Shown: one piece after another, positions 39,745 to 48,621 of the stretch | Numbering within the stretch: position 1 is the first letter of the stretch | Layout of the letters: every line of letters starts with the position of its first letter | DNA from: a virus | DNA length: 64,000 nucleotides | Strand: one strand, 5' to 3' | Virus record (IMG/VR): IMGVR_UViG_3300032224_000970 | Coordinates: 62,001-126,000 of that record | The notes under the pieces: generated by a model | What the model was told of the DNA's origin: nothing | The model's database searches: none | What the model saw: the letters and a program-made list of their open reading frames with translations, nothing else | Made by a program: the position numbers and the translations under genes

Positions 39745-40443
39745 ATGAAATACATACAGAGTCTTAACTTTGATTGGATAGAAATCCTCAACTTTTATGA
39801 ACGACCATTCAGAGCCAAATTCATCCCAGCCAAAATCTGGGGTGAATTAGACAATTACAAAAACGATCCACAGGGACTTAGCAACTACGTTAAGAAGTGG
39901 CGTACTAAGATAGTTTGGAAGAAAGAACTTTCCAAAGCAAAGACCTATCAAAACTATATCGCTATCGGTGGCGAGTATGATCCCGAGAAAAGACAGTCGA
40001 CTCTTTTCATGTGCACCGACAATTACAAACACTTTCAATTTACCCAAGATTCATGGGATAAGTTTAAGTACCGCATCATCCAAACTCTAATGCATGAGAT
40101 TATTCACTGCTCTCAGTTTATGAAGAGAGGTGATGAGTGGAGTAACTATGTTCTTCCTTACAAGAAAGTTGGTAAGGTGAAGATTGATAGAGAGCGTCGC
40201 TACTACTCAGAGTTTGATGAGATTCAAGCATATGCTCACTGCGTATACCTAGACCTTAAAGTCGGCAAGCCAACCATCGAAGTCCCAATCCTATTGAATC
40301 GTTGCAAGAAATATAGAGACTCTAAGACTCTACACTTCTTCCTTAAAGCATTCGACTACGACTTCAAAAACAACTTTGCACCAAAGAAAATTCTACAACA
40401 TGTAGCCAAGTGGGATCGCAAATATAATAGATACGTAGCCTAA
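39745..40443 (+). CDS. Putative zinc metalloprotease-like protein
   Basis: This 232-residue protein carries TLMHEIIHCSQFMKRG, an HExxH zincin motif at about residue 115. SEFDEIQAYAHCVY is a candidate third ligand about 40 residues later. The C-terminus is basic. Such proteins recur in aquatic T4-like phages, but I know of no demonstrated substrate. It is translated after the HAD gene (9-base gap). Confidence 0.6.
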   Translation: MKYIQSLNFDWIEILNFYERPFRAKFIPAKIWGELDNYKNDPQGLSNYVKKWRTKIVWKKELSKAKTYQNYIAIGGEYDPEKRQSTLFMCTDNYKHFQFTQDSWDKFKYRIIQTLMHEIIHCSQFMKRGDEWSNYVLPYKKVGKVKIDRERRYYSEFDEIQAYAHCVYLDLKVGKPTIEVPILLNRCKKYRDSKTLHFFLKAFDYDFKNNFAPKKILQHVAKWDRKYNRYVA

Positions 40444-40446
40444 ATA
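40440..40446 (+). promoter_or_regulatory. Putative late promoter
   Basis: CTAAATA overlaps the stop of the zincin gene and marks the change from replication genes to virion genes. The next start is 25 bases downstream. Confidence 0.55.
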
Positions 40447-40470
40447 GTCTATCATTTATTGAGGATTACT

Positions 40471-41850
40471 ATGGCTGGATATAATTACGATAAACTTGGT
40501 GTTACTGCCAAAAAGATAACTGAGTACTTAACGAAGAAGGGTGTTAAAGCATCCGTCAAAGTATCACGTTATCAAAAAGAAATCAAGGCAGTTGAAGTCG
40601 CAGCACCTGTTCCCTTAGAGACATTCTTAAAAGATAATGCCATCGCAGGCAAGATAACAGATCTAACATCTGTTGAAGAGAAGTCTATCTCTGGTAAGTA
40701 TAAAGCAAAACTGGTTACAATCACTACTGCTAACACTGCAGTTGCTAAAGGTGAAATGTTCTTTCTCGTTAATACCTATACAGAGAAAGGTAGCCTGAAG
40801 ACAAAAGATCTGGCACCAGAAAAGTTTAATCTTACAACAAGTAAATTCTCAACTGCAGTTGAGTTTGATAATGCAGTTACCAAAGGCATCAAGGGAAATA
40901 ATACACTTCCCCTTGATATCAAAAATACAATCACAGAGTTATATAAAAGTGTAGCTGCGAATACAGCTACAAAAGATCTAGTCCCATTCAATGCTGCTGC
41001 AAAGAAAGCGATGGCTCTTGTTAAGCCACAAGATAAACAAGCCATCGGTAAAGACTTCGGTGAAATTCTTTCGATGCGTTGGTATATCACACAGTCATGG
41101 GCATCTACTTGGAAAGAATGTTTCTTCTCACAGATCAGTAACGAAGCATTGGTAGACTTCGTTGTAATGAAGAAGGAAGGTAAAGAGATAGTCAAGAAAG
41201 ATATCTCTGCCAAATTTGAAGCAGGTGCTGCACCATCTATCGGTGCGATCGTTGGTAAAATTGACGAAGTCTATAAAGCACCACTTGCCAATGAGAAAGT
41301 TGCTATCGGAGTGTTACAAGCATTGGCTGCTGATGGAGCAAACACTTCAACTAAAATTCTCGCTGCGATGAAGACTATCAACCATCCAGCATATAAAGTC
41401 CTACAAAAAATTGTTGGTAAGAAAACAGCTTTCACCATACAGGATATTTCTGAACATATTGCTGCGATTGCTAAAGCAGGAAAGACTGCTGATGCCAGAA
41501 TCAAACTATTCAAGACTGCCTATAAAGAATACTATGATGTTCTCGGTAAGAATGCCAGTGAGGATTCTATCTCTGTTGTTTTCTCAGCACCAACATTCAA
41601 AAAATATTATTCATTGGTCATGGCACCGATGGGTTATGCGTTAGTTGATTATATGAATAAACAGGCAGTTTATCAGGATATTCTGAATAAGATTAGCCAG
41701 CAAATGAAGACCGAGCAGGTTTACCTGGACTTTATTGGCGAGAATATGAGGTTCACCAAGAAACTATTCTCCAAAGCCAGCTTTAAATTCGCCTACGGAG
41801 CCAACGCCAAGGACTCGGACAATACAGGCATTAAATTCTCTATGTTATAA
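40471..41850 (+). CDS. Large virion or internal protein of unknown function
   Basis: The 459-residue protein begins AGYNYDKLGVTAKKITEYLT, is Lys/Ala-rich with many helices, and includes FGEILSMRWYITQSWASTWKECFF. I see no catalytic motif. The late promoter and location ahead of the internal-protein cluster suggest a virion component. ATG 40471 follows TGAGG by 6 bases; an ATA codon precedes it, and an ATG 12 bases upstream is less likely. Confidence 0.55.
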   Translation: MAGYNYDKLGVTAKKITEYLTKKGVKASVKVSRYQKEIKAVEVAAPVPLETFLKDNAIAGKITDLTSVEEKSISGKYKAKLVTITTANTAVAKGEMFFLVNTYTEKGSLKTKDLAPEKFNLTTSKFSTAVEFDNAVTKGIKGNNTLPLDIKNTITELYKSVAANTATKDLVPFNAAAKKAMALVKPQDKQAIGKDFGEILSMRWYITQSWASTWKECFFSQISNEALVDFVVMKKEGKEIVKKDISAKFEAGAAPSIGAIVGKIDEVYKAPLANEKVAIGVLQALAADGANTSTKILAAMKTINHPAYKVLQKIVGKKTAFTIQDISEHIAAIAKAGKTADARIKLFKTAYKEYYDVLGKNASEDSISVVFSAPTFKKYYSLVMAPMGYALVDYMNKQAVYQDILNKISQQMKTEQVYLDFIGENMRFTKKLFSKASFKFAYGANAKDSDNTGIKFSML

Positions 41851-41853
41851 TAA

Positions 41854-41874
41854 CCCTACTGGCAGTAGGGTTTT
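41854..41874 (+). terminator. Rho-independent terminator
   Basis: CCCTACT / AGTAGGG, a perfect 7-bp stem with GGC loop, followed by TTTT. Confidence 0.88.
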
Positions 41875-41886
41875 GCAATAAAGTGC

Positions 41887-41915
41887 TTTACTTTAATTGC
41901 AAAATAGGGTATAAT
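41887..41915 (+). promoter_or_regulatory. Class B sigma70-type promoter before the internal-protein cluster
   Basis: TTTACT, 17 bases, TATAAT in AAAGTGCTTTACTTTAATT and TAGGGTATAAT contexts. It lies between a terminator and a late box, so the cluster may be made both early and late. Confidence 0.75.
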
Positions 41916-41937
41916 AGGTGTGTAGTTAGGGGGAAAC

Positions 41938-41944
41938 CTAAATA
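41938..41944 (+). promoter_or_regulatory. Putative late promoter
   Basis: CTAAATA lies 26 bases before the next gene, which has SD AGAGGAG. It is in tandem with the class B promoter. Confidence 0.55.
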
Positions 41945-41969
41945 ATAGATCTAGTAAGAGGAGACGGAC

Positions 41970-43208
41970 ATGAAGTCGTTTAAGGGTTATTTACTCGAAG
42001 CCAAAGATGCCCAAGGGCATGGCTCCGATAGCGAAGGTGATAAGTTAAAGCATATTCACCATGCCGAAGATCGTCCATTGATGCATGGTCACGAAGGTTT
42101 TGAACATGCACATGGTGCGTTGAGCCAAGCCCATGAACATATGAAGGCTGGTCAAAAGAATTCAAACCTGACAATGAAGTATGATGGATCGCCATCAGTT
42201 GTGTTTGGTCATCATCCAAAGTCTGGTAAATTTTTCGTTGCTTCAAAATCCGCATTCAATAAAGATCCAAAATTAAATTATAGTCAAGCTGACATTCAAA
42301 AGAATCATGGTCATGCTCCAGGACTTGTTCAGAAACTTGGTGCTGCTCTACAACATCTTCCAAAAGTTGCTCCAAAGAAAGGTGTTTATCAAGGTGACTT
42401 GATGCACTCGCATGATGATGTAAAGCATGATAAGAAAACAGGTAAGGCTACCTTTACACCAAACACTATTACGTATACTGCTTCTGGTGATGAAGCAAAG
42501 AAACGTGCTCAATCTAAAGTAGGTGTTGTTGTTCATCAGAAATACGAGCATGGTAAAGATAATGAGTTGCACAATATGCATGCTACTCCGCATCCTGATA
42601 CTCACAACTTCGGTTCACATAGTGATGTTCATTTGCAATCAGCTGAGCATGACACCAGCAAGGTAAAGTATTCTGATAAAGATCAGAAAGAATTTCATGG
42701 TCATATGAAAGCTGCACAAGATATTCACAGTAAGCATGGTTCAAAAATGTATGGTGCTATTCATCCTACGCATGCTGGTGAAGGTGGTCATCTTGGCACT
42801 TACATTAACTCAACTGTTCGCACTGGTGAAACGCCATCTGCAAAAGGTTTCCAACAGCATATGACTGGTCAATTTGAGAAAGGTGCACAGAAGTTGAAGT
42901 CTGAAGCAGGTCAGACTAAGAAACGTGCTGAAGGTGCTTCGCATGTTGCACATATTGAAAAGAATAAACAACACTATGAGAATCTACTAAAGATGCATGG
43001 TCATCTAGGTAAAGCAAAGGATACATTAGTTCGCAATTTGAATCAGCATTCAGGTGGACTTGAACATCATATCGATAACAATAAAACAGATCCAGAAGGT
43101 TTCGTTATTAACCATACTCGCAATGGTAAGACTGAACCAACTAAACTTGTAAATCGTGCAGAGTTTAGTAAAGCGAATCTGTTAAAAGTAAAGGCATGGA
43201 AGAAATGA
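41970..43208 (+). CDS. DUF6267-like protein, possible ligase/nucleotidyltransferase in capsid
   Basis: This 412-residue, His- and Lys-rich protein begins MKSFKGYLLEAKDAQGHG. That closely resembles the capsid-targeting peptide of T4 internal proteins (MKTYQEFIAEA), with LLE/A as a gp21 site. SNLTMKYDGSPSVVFGHH is a KxDG motif followed by a conserved FFVASKSAFNK, like motifs I and Ia-III of ATP-dependent ligases. KKGVYQGDLMHS and FVINHTRNGKTEPTKLV could be later motifs. A packaged polynucleotide ligase is an attractive but unproven reading. Confidence 0.6.
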   Translation: MKSFKGYLLEAKDAQGHGSDSEGDKLKHIHHAEDRPLMHGHEGFEHAHGALSQAHEHMKAGQKNSNLTMKYDGSPSVVFGHHPKSGKFFVASKSAFNKDPKLNYSQADIQKNHGHAPGLVQKLGAALQHLPKVAPKKGVYQGDLMHSHDDVKHDKKTGKATFTPNTITYTASGDEAKKRAQSKVGVVVHQKYEHGKDNELHNMHATPHPDTHNFGSHSDVHLQSAEHDTSKVKYSDKDQKEFHGHMKAAQDIHSKHGSKMYGAIHPTHAGEGGHLGTYINSTVRTGETPSAKGFQQHMTGQFEKGAQKLKSEAGQTKKRAEGASHVAHIEKNKQHYENLLKMHGHLGKAKDTLVRNLNQHSGGLEHHIDNNKTDPEGFVINHTRNGKTEPTKLVNRAEFSKANLLKVKAWKK

Positions 43209-43870
43209 TATCATTCAAAGATTATATAAAAGAAGGTAAGCGTGGCTTGTGGGATAACATTCACGCTAAGAGAGAAAGAATTAAAAATGGTTCAGGTGAG
43301 CGTATGCGTAAACCTGGAAGCAAAGGTGCTCCCACTGCTGCTGACTTTAAAGCATCTCAAGAATCTTTTGAACAAACATTAAGTATGTTAGAAGAAGCAG
43401 CAAAAGCAATTGATAGTGGTGAGTATGATTACGAAGGTCAAATGGCTCGCACTCAACTTCAAACTATCTTGCGCAATTCCAAAGATTTAATTGATATGTT
43501 ATCTGATGAAGATAACATGCCAGAGTGGGTTCAGTCAAAGATTACCTTGGCTCAAGACTATATTACTTGCGTAAGAGATTATCTTCAGTCTAAAGAAGAA
43601 CTTGGTGAAGCAGCTACTGCAGATGCAAAAGGTTACAAGAGTGCTACTGGTGGTTTGACGCAGAAGGGTCGTGATCACTACAACAACACAGAAGGTGGAA
43701 ACCTTAAAGCACCAGTTACTACACCACCAAGCAAACTAAAGGCTGGTAGTAAAGCTGCTAATCGTCGTAAGTCTTTCTGTGCCAGAATGTCTGGTGTAGA
43801 TGGTCCAATGGAGAAACCAAATGGCGAGCCAACAAGAAAGGCACTCGCACTAAGAAAGTGGAACTGCTAA
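43205..43870 (+). CDS. Putative internal head protein (DUF6321-like C-terminus)
   Basis: This 221-residue protein starts MISFKDYIKEGKRG, another capsid-targeting-like N-terminus (IKE/G). A GLWDNIHAKRERIKNGSGER block, a helical central domain and a basic C-terminal domain follow. The latter has GGLTQKGRDHYNNTEGGNLK and RRKSFCARMSGVDGP, a widely distributed phage domain of unknown function. It contains further L-x-E/A sites (MLEEAAK, ELGEAAT). It overlaps the previous gene by ATGA. Confidence 0.6.
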   Translation: MISFKDYIKEGKRGLWDNIHAKRERIKNGSGERMRKPGSKGAPTAADFKASQESFEQTLSMLEEAAKAIDSGEYDYEGQMARTQLQTILRNSKDLIDMLSDEDNMPEWVQSKITLAQDYITCVRDYLQSKEELGEAATADAKGYKSATGGLTQKGRDHYNNTEGGNLKAPVTTPPSKLKAGSKAANRRKSFCARMSGVDGPMEKPNGEPTRKALALRKWNC

Positions 43871-44502
43871 TGAAATCATTTACCACGTTTATAAAAGAAG
43901 CTAAAGATGCCCAAGGGCATGGCTCAGAGAAGCATGGAGTAATGGCATTTGGACGTATGAATCCTCCAACTGCAGGACATGAACAAGTTGTTAACAAGAT
44001 GCATGAGGTTGCCAAGAAACATGGTGCAGATCACAATCTAGTTCTATCTGGCTCACATGATGCAAAGAAAAATCCACTGTCTCCAGAATCAAAAGTAAAG
44101 CATGCAAAGAATGCTTTCCCAGGAACTAATATCTCCTCTGCTAAAAAAGGAGAAACACCACTACATGCTGCTGCTAAAATGCATGCCTCAGGTGTTCAAC
44201 ATTTACACGTAGTTGCTGGTTCAGATCGTCAAAAATCAACACATGATCTACTTCACAAATATAACAATGTGAAGTCTGCGCATGGTCACTATAACTTCAA
44301 ATCCATTACTGTTCATTCATCTGGTGATCGTGATCCAGATTCAGATGAGGGAACTGCTGGTGTCTCTGGTACTAAGATGCGTGAACATGCTTCAACTGGT
44401 AACAAGAAAGACTTCCATAAAAACTTACCATCGAAAATGAAGCCAGAGCATAGGGATGCTTTGTATCATGACCTACGTAGTTCTATGGGACATAAAGATT
44501 AA
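43870..44502 (+). CDS. Nucleotidyltransferase (cytidylyltransferase-like) with capsid-targeting N-terminus
   Basis: The N-terminus of this 210-residue protein, MKSFTTFIKEAKDAQGHGSE, is almost the same as that of the gene two upstream. The body has AFGRMNPPTAGHEQVVNKM, the (H/T)xGH nucleotide-binding motif, then KHAKNAFPG, VVAGSDRQ and VSGTKMREHA, the ISGTxxR motif of NMN/nicotinate/cytidylyl transferases. Likely reaction: NMP transfer onto a phosphorylated substrate. TAATG overlap sets the start. Confidence 0.78.
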   Translation: MKSFTTFIKEAKDAQGHGSEKHGVMAFGRMNPPTAGHEQVVNKMHEVAKKHGADHNLVLSGSHDAKKNPLSPESKVKHAKNAFPGTNISSAKKGETPLHAAAKMHASGVQHLHVVAGSDRQKSTHDLLHKYNNVKSAHGHYNFKSITVHSSGDRDPDSDEGTAGVSGTKMREHASTGNKKDFHKNLPSKMKPEHRDALYHDLRSSMGHKD

Positions 44503-45305
44503 TGAGCGAACTAAGTGACTTCCTTAAACTTATTGCAGAGGGTAAGAAAACAGATCCAGTTGCAGTAAAGGCGAAAGAACAACGAGAGTATATACAAGAA
44601 GTTGTTAAGGAAGATCTCGGATCATTGTTTAGTCAATTAGCGACACTTAAGAACAAACAAAAAGAAGTACAGGTTCAAGCACCAATCGTTGAAGAGGTGT
44701 TGATAGAAAGAATCTATACAGAACCACCAACTGAACCTATTCCCGCTGCACAGGTTCACTCTACTTCTGAGATCGATAAGTATCTCACTACAAAATCTTT
44801 TCAACAACCAAACCCAGATAAAGTTTCTCCAGAGTTAAAGGCACTTACTGAGAAAGTTAAATTCTTAGAGCAAGCAATCGGACGTATTGCTGCAACTGGT
44901 CCAGGATCTGGTGAAGTAAACCTTCGTTGGTTAGATGATGTAAAGCGTGACACTATCTCAGATGGTCGTTGGTTAAAGTATGATGATTCTCTTAAAAAAT
45001 TCGTATTCGATGAAATCAATCCTTACGAAGTAGTATATAATACAACTCATGTTACAACTCCAACCTATACTGTTCAGGATAATGACTTTTATATTGGAGT
45101 CGACTACGCTGGTCCAGTAACCATAAATCTACCAGTATCTGCAAATTCTGGTCGTATGTTGATCATCAAAGATGAAGATGGCGACGCAGAAACAAACCCT
45201 ATTACTGTCCTCGGCACTGTTGATAATGATGCTGGTGGATTCATAATTCAAATTGATAATGGAGCTATTCAATTGCTCTACAGAAATGGCTGGAGAATAG
45301 TATGA
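44502..45305 (+). CDS. Virion structural protein, fibre-like C-terminus
   Basis: The N-terminus of this 267-residue protein (MSELSDFLKLIAEGKKTD) has an IAE/G protease-type site. The middle is charged and helical, and the C-terminal 130 residues are beta-rich (GSGEVNLRWLDDVKRD, GPVTINLPVSANSGRMLIIK), like tail fibre or neck-associated virion proteins. The role is inferred. Confidence 0.6.
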   Translation: MSELSDFLKLIAEGKKTDPVAVKAKEQREYIQEVVKEDLGSLFSQLATLKNKQKEVQVQAPIVEEVLIERIYTEPPTEPIPAAQVHSTSEIDKYLTTKSFQQPNPDKVSPELKALTEKVKFLEQAIGRIAATGPGSGEVNLRWLDDVKRDTISDGRWLKYDDSLKKFVFDEINPYEVVYNTTHVTTPTYTVQDNDFYIGVDYAGPVTINLPVSANSGRMLIIKDEDGDAETNPITVLGTVDNDAGGFIIQIDNGAIQLLYRNGWRIV

Positions 45306-45913
45306 CATATTTGTTTACAAACAATCAAGAAGTTAAAAATGATATCGGTAATCCAATACCAGTTAGTGGTAATGTAAATGCTACAATCACTGATGTCATT
45401 ACAGTAATTGCTGAAGAACCAGCTGGTAGTCTATACTCATTTAATAATCATGCTACCAATGCTAGTCGTGGTTGGACATTGGACAACACAATGCGTCCTG
45501 TAGTTAGTTTTCAAAATGGTAGTTCCAGTGCTACAGACTTTATTGAAATTCTAGAATACGAAATAGGCAACAACAATGCTAATCAAAGTACTATTGTTTA
45601 TGAGTGGTATGAAGGTCCATTGACCATTGCAGGCGCAGCTATACCTTCTTGGACCACGTTTGGTGTACACAGTCAATATCGTGTTTATCAAGATGTATAC
45701 TCTAGTAATCAAGGTAACACCTTTACTGTTCCTGGTGGCACATACATGAGACATAGTGGCATTATTATTGGGAAAAACACTAGTGGGGATGAAGGTCCAG
45801 CTAGTATGTATGGTGGAGGAAGTCGAAATATGCTTACTCTTTGTATGAAACGAGTTGACAATGCTACCAAACTAGATGTGTGGTTTGCATTTACAATTAA
45901 AGAGCTAACATAA
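45302..45913 (+). CDS. Beta-rich virion protein
   Basis: The 203-residue protein is rich in Asn, Ser, Thr and Gly with beta-strand alternation (TDVITVIAEEPAGSLYSF, GNTFTVPGGTYMRHSGIII). It looks like a surface or fibre virion protein. It overlaps the preceding gene by ATGA, and a late promoter follows it. Confidence 0.5.
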   Translation: MTYLFTNNQEVKNDIGNPIPVSGNVNATITDVITVIAEEPAGSLYSFNNHATNASRGWTLDNTMRPVVSFQNGSSSATDFIEILEYEIGNNNANQSTIVYEWYEGPLTIAGAAIPSWTTFGVHSQYRVYQDVYSSNQGNTFTVPGGTYMRHSGIIIGKNTSGDEGPASMYGGGSRNMLTLCMKRVDNATKLDVWFAFTIKELT

Positions 45914-45925
45914 AATATAAAATGA

Positions 45926-45932
45926 CTAAATA
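45926..45932 (+). promoter_or_regulatory. Putative late promoter
   Basis: CTAAATA (GACTAAATAATAG) in the 52-base gap before the next gene; it is the clearest signal in that gap. Confidence 0.5.
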
Positions 45933-45965
45933 ATAGGCTGGATTTTAATTTTATAGATGGGTCAT

Positions 45966-48158
45966 ATGAAGAACTACAGAGAACTAATAAAAGAGTTACC
46001 GTCAAATCGATTAGTCTGCACCTTTGGTGAGTTTCAACCACCCACAGCTGCTCACGAATTTCAGGTTAAGGCAGTTAAGAAACTTGCAGAAGAGTATCGT
46101 TCTGACTACCTAGTTCTAGTAACTTCATCATTAAAAGAAGATTATCTCCCAGCTGACAAAAAGGTTCAGTATATGAACCTGATGTTCCCAGTAACGAATA
46201 TCAAGATTACTGAAGGAACCATAGAACAATCCCTAAGAGAACTAAGCAGAAAATATAAAAACTTAGTTCTTGTCATCTCCGAAGATCTTACTGAGCACTA
46301 TCAGAAGATTGTCAAAAAAGCAAATCTCCCCTCTATTGAAATAATCTCCGCTGGCGATACAGACCCAGACTCGAACAAACTATGCGAGTCAGCCAAGAAA
46401 GGTGATTACACCAAATTCAAGAAGGGTTTACCTTCCAGCCTAAGAGAACTAGACAGTCGTCGCCTGATGAATGACCTTCGTCAGAACATGGGACTGGATA
46501 TGGTTAGAGAAGAAATTAAGTTTACAGTTGATGATGTTAGAGATAAGTATTTCAAAGGTGAGATATATCATATCGGAGAGATCGTTGAATCAGATGACAG
46601 CGTATATCAAATTATCAAACGTGGATCAAATCACTTACTATTGCAATCAGAAGATGGTTCCAAGGTTAGTAAGTGGATACAAGACGTTAAAACTTCTACG
46701 AGAGAATTTATGTTAAAAGAAGGCGTAATGCAACCAACAGGAACTGACCAAGTTATTCCCGCACCTACTGCTCCTGCAGTAAATGCGAATGGAGTTAAGT
46801 ATAAAGACTTCAAGAAAAAACTTGCAGGTAAAACACCAATGCCAGAGATCGATTTAGATGATCTTGATGGTGATGGAGAACACGATCCCGACCATCCTTC
46901 TGCGCAAGATCAGATGGCAGTTGCAGCGCAAACTTCTATCGATAAAGCAGAACCAATCAGAGTAGTTGGTGGTTTAATGCATAGCCCATTAAATGTTACC
47001 GATGATAACCATCGTCGTCGTAAGATCAACTATCATCTTGGCGAAGAAACTATTGATGAAGTATCTTCAGAATTACTTGATCGTTACAAAGAAAAAGCAA
47101 AGAAGTCTGCAGATGACTTAGCCAGCAAAGGACAATACAAGAAGTCTACCAATCGCTGGATGGGTGTAATGAAAGCAACTGGTAAGCAGATTGAAAAGAC
47201 AACTGCTAATATTAAAACCAGTTTGAATAAAGAAGAAACTGAACAGCTTGATGAAGTTAAATATGATAAAGAACATGTTCGTGATCATATTAGCACTATG
47301 CATCCAACAGTATTCAAGAAACTGTATGGTAAGTCTAAAGAAGAGATGAAACAAACTATCACTTCCGAAGAAAAGAATTATGAAGAAGAACCAACTAACC
47401 CAAATATCAAACTTCGTTCAGGTGCATTGAAGCATCATGAGAAGGGTGTTAAGTTAGATACTGAAGAGGGTTGGGAAGATCATAAAATGAAAGATCAGAA
47501 ACAACCAGTATGGGGAACAGGTACTAAACCTAAAGAACCATTAAAGGGTGTTGATAAAGTAAATGCTGCAGGACAAGAACCACACCCAGAAGAGTGGGAA
47601 GACTATAAAAAGAAACCTGTTAAAGAAGCACAAGAACAAAACTTTACAGATCAACAGGTAGAGCTGGATGATCTAAACGATGAAGAAATCAATCGTATGG
47701 TTGACTCTATCAAAGATGAGAACGATGTTATGGATGCATATGATGATGCCGAGTTCGGTATTGTTGATGACGAAAGTGGCGAAGAGATTCCTGAGGAAGA
47801 TAAAGCTGTCAAAGAAGAAACACTTAACGAAGTACTATCTCGTGCAGAGCGTATGCGTGCAAGAGTTCGTTTTGCAAAGAGTAGAGCCAAACGTGAACGT
47901 AGTGTAAAGTTGGCTTTGAAGAGATCTTCCAGCACACAAACTATTAACAAACGTGCACGTCGTCTTGCAATCGGTTTAATGAAACAGCGTCTACTACGTG
48001 GTAGAAATCCTTCTACTCTATCAGTTGGAGAGAAGGAACGTATTGAATCACAGATCGCAAAACGTAAAACTATTATTAATCGAATCGCCATGAAGTTGGC
48101 TCCAAGAGTTCGCCAGATTGAGAAGGCACGTCTTTCTCATAAGAAATATACACAATAA
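45966..48158 (+). CDS. Multi-domain virion protein with degenerate nucleotidyltransferase domain
   Basis: In this 730-residue protein, residues 1-180 resemble a cytidylyltransferase fold (VCTFGEFQPPTAAHEFQVKA) but with AAH in place of AGH and no clear SGTxxR. A small beta domain follows (YFKGEIYHIGEIVESDDSVY), then an EF-hand-like DLDGDGEHDPD. Helical segments are separated by EETIDEV, EQLDEV and ETLNEV sites, and a strongly basic C-terminal 110 residues (RARRLAIGLMKQRLLRGR) probably bind DNA. Likely an internal or neck virion protein. Start 45966 gives MKNYRELIKE; ATG 45957 is possible. Confidence 0.6.
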   Translation: MKNYRELIKELPSNRLVCTFGEFQPPTAAHEFQVKAVKKLAEEYRSDYLVLVTSSLKEDYLPADKKVQYMNLMFPVTNIKITEGTIEQSLRELSRKYKNLVLVISEDLTEHYQKIVKKANLPSIEIISAGDTDPDSNKLCESAKKGDYTKFKKGLPSSLRELDSRRLMNDLRQNMGLDMVREEIKFTVDDVRDKYFKGEIYHIGEIVESDDSVYQIIKRGSNHLLLQSEDGSKVSKWIQDVKTSTREFMLKEGVMQPTGTDQVIPAPTAPAVNANGVKYKDFKKKLAGKTPMPEIDLDDLDGDGEHDPDHPSAQDQMAVAAQTSIDKAEPIRVVGGLMHSPLNVTDDNHRRRKINYHLGEETIDEVSSELLDRYKEKAKKSADDLASKGQYKKSTNRWMGVMKATGKQIEKTTANIKTSLNKEETEQLDEVKYDKEHVRDHISTMHPTVFKKLYGKSKEEMKQTITSEEKNYEEEPTNPNIKLRSGALKHHEKGVKLDTEEGWEDHKMKDQKQPVWGTGTKPKEPLKGVDKVNAAGQEPHPEEWEDYKKKPVKEAQEQNFTDQQVELDDLNDEEINRMVDSIKDENDVMDAYDDAEFGIVDDESGEEIPEEDKAVKEETLNEVLSRAERMRARVRFAKSRAKRERSVKLALKRSSSTQTINKRARRLAIGLMKQRLLRGRNPSTLSVGEKERIESQIAKRKTIINRIAMKLAPRVRQIEKARLSHKKYTQ

Positions 48159-48173
48159 GAGTAGAGGGTTAAT

Positions 48174-48620
48174 ATGAATGAATTAGTAGCAGCAATGAGA
48201 ATCGTACTGGCGAATAATTTCGTCATGTACTTCAGAGCGCATTCCTACCACTGGAACGTAGAAGGTATTGAGTTTAGCCAATATCATGACTTCTTTGGAG
48301 ATCTATACAACGAACTTTTTGGTGCTGCAGATACAATAGCAGAAGAGATTCGTGCCCTAGATTCTTATGCTCCAATTAGCCTTATGGAAATGTATAACTA
48401 TAAGACTATCGAAGAGGATAGTACCAGAACTGTCCTAATCGCTGATATGTTGACCAAACTACAAGATTCTAACAATAAAGTTCTCGAAAGCCTAAATAAA
48501 GCATATGAGTTAGCAAATTCCGCAAAGGAATTGGGTCTCGCAAACTTTCTCCAGGATAGAATGGATAAACATAAGAAACATGGTTGGATGATTCGTGCCA
48601 GCCTAAAGAAGGTTGGATAA
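48174..48620 (+). CDS. Dps-like ferritin
   Basis: This 148-residue four-helix protein has YFRAHSYHWNVEGIEFSQYH and DFFGDLYNELFGAADTIAEE, the Dps/ferritin-like ferroxidase pattern with His, Asp and Glu ligands. Dps proteins bind DNA and detoxify iron and peroxide. Homologues occur in aquatic T4-like phages. Placement inside the internal-protein cluster suggests it may be packaged or needed late. SD AGAGGG is 7 bases upstream. Confidence 0.75.
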   Translation: MNELVAAMRIVLANNFVMYFRAHSYHWNVEGIEFSQYHDFFGDLYNELFGAADTIAEEIRALDSYAPISLMEMYNYKTIEEDSTRTVLIADMLTKLQDSNNKVLESLNKAYELANSAKELGLANFLQDRMDKHKKHGWMIRASLKKVG

Positions 48621-48621
48621 T

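Noticed and set aside
47651-48091. 146-codon minus-strand ORF
   Set aside because: Antisense to the acidic and basic low-complexity end of the 730-residue virion protein; no start signals.
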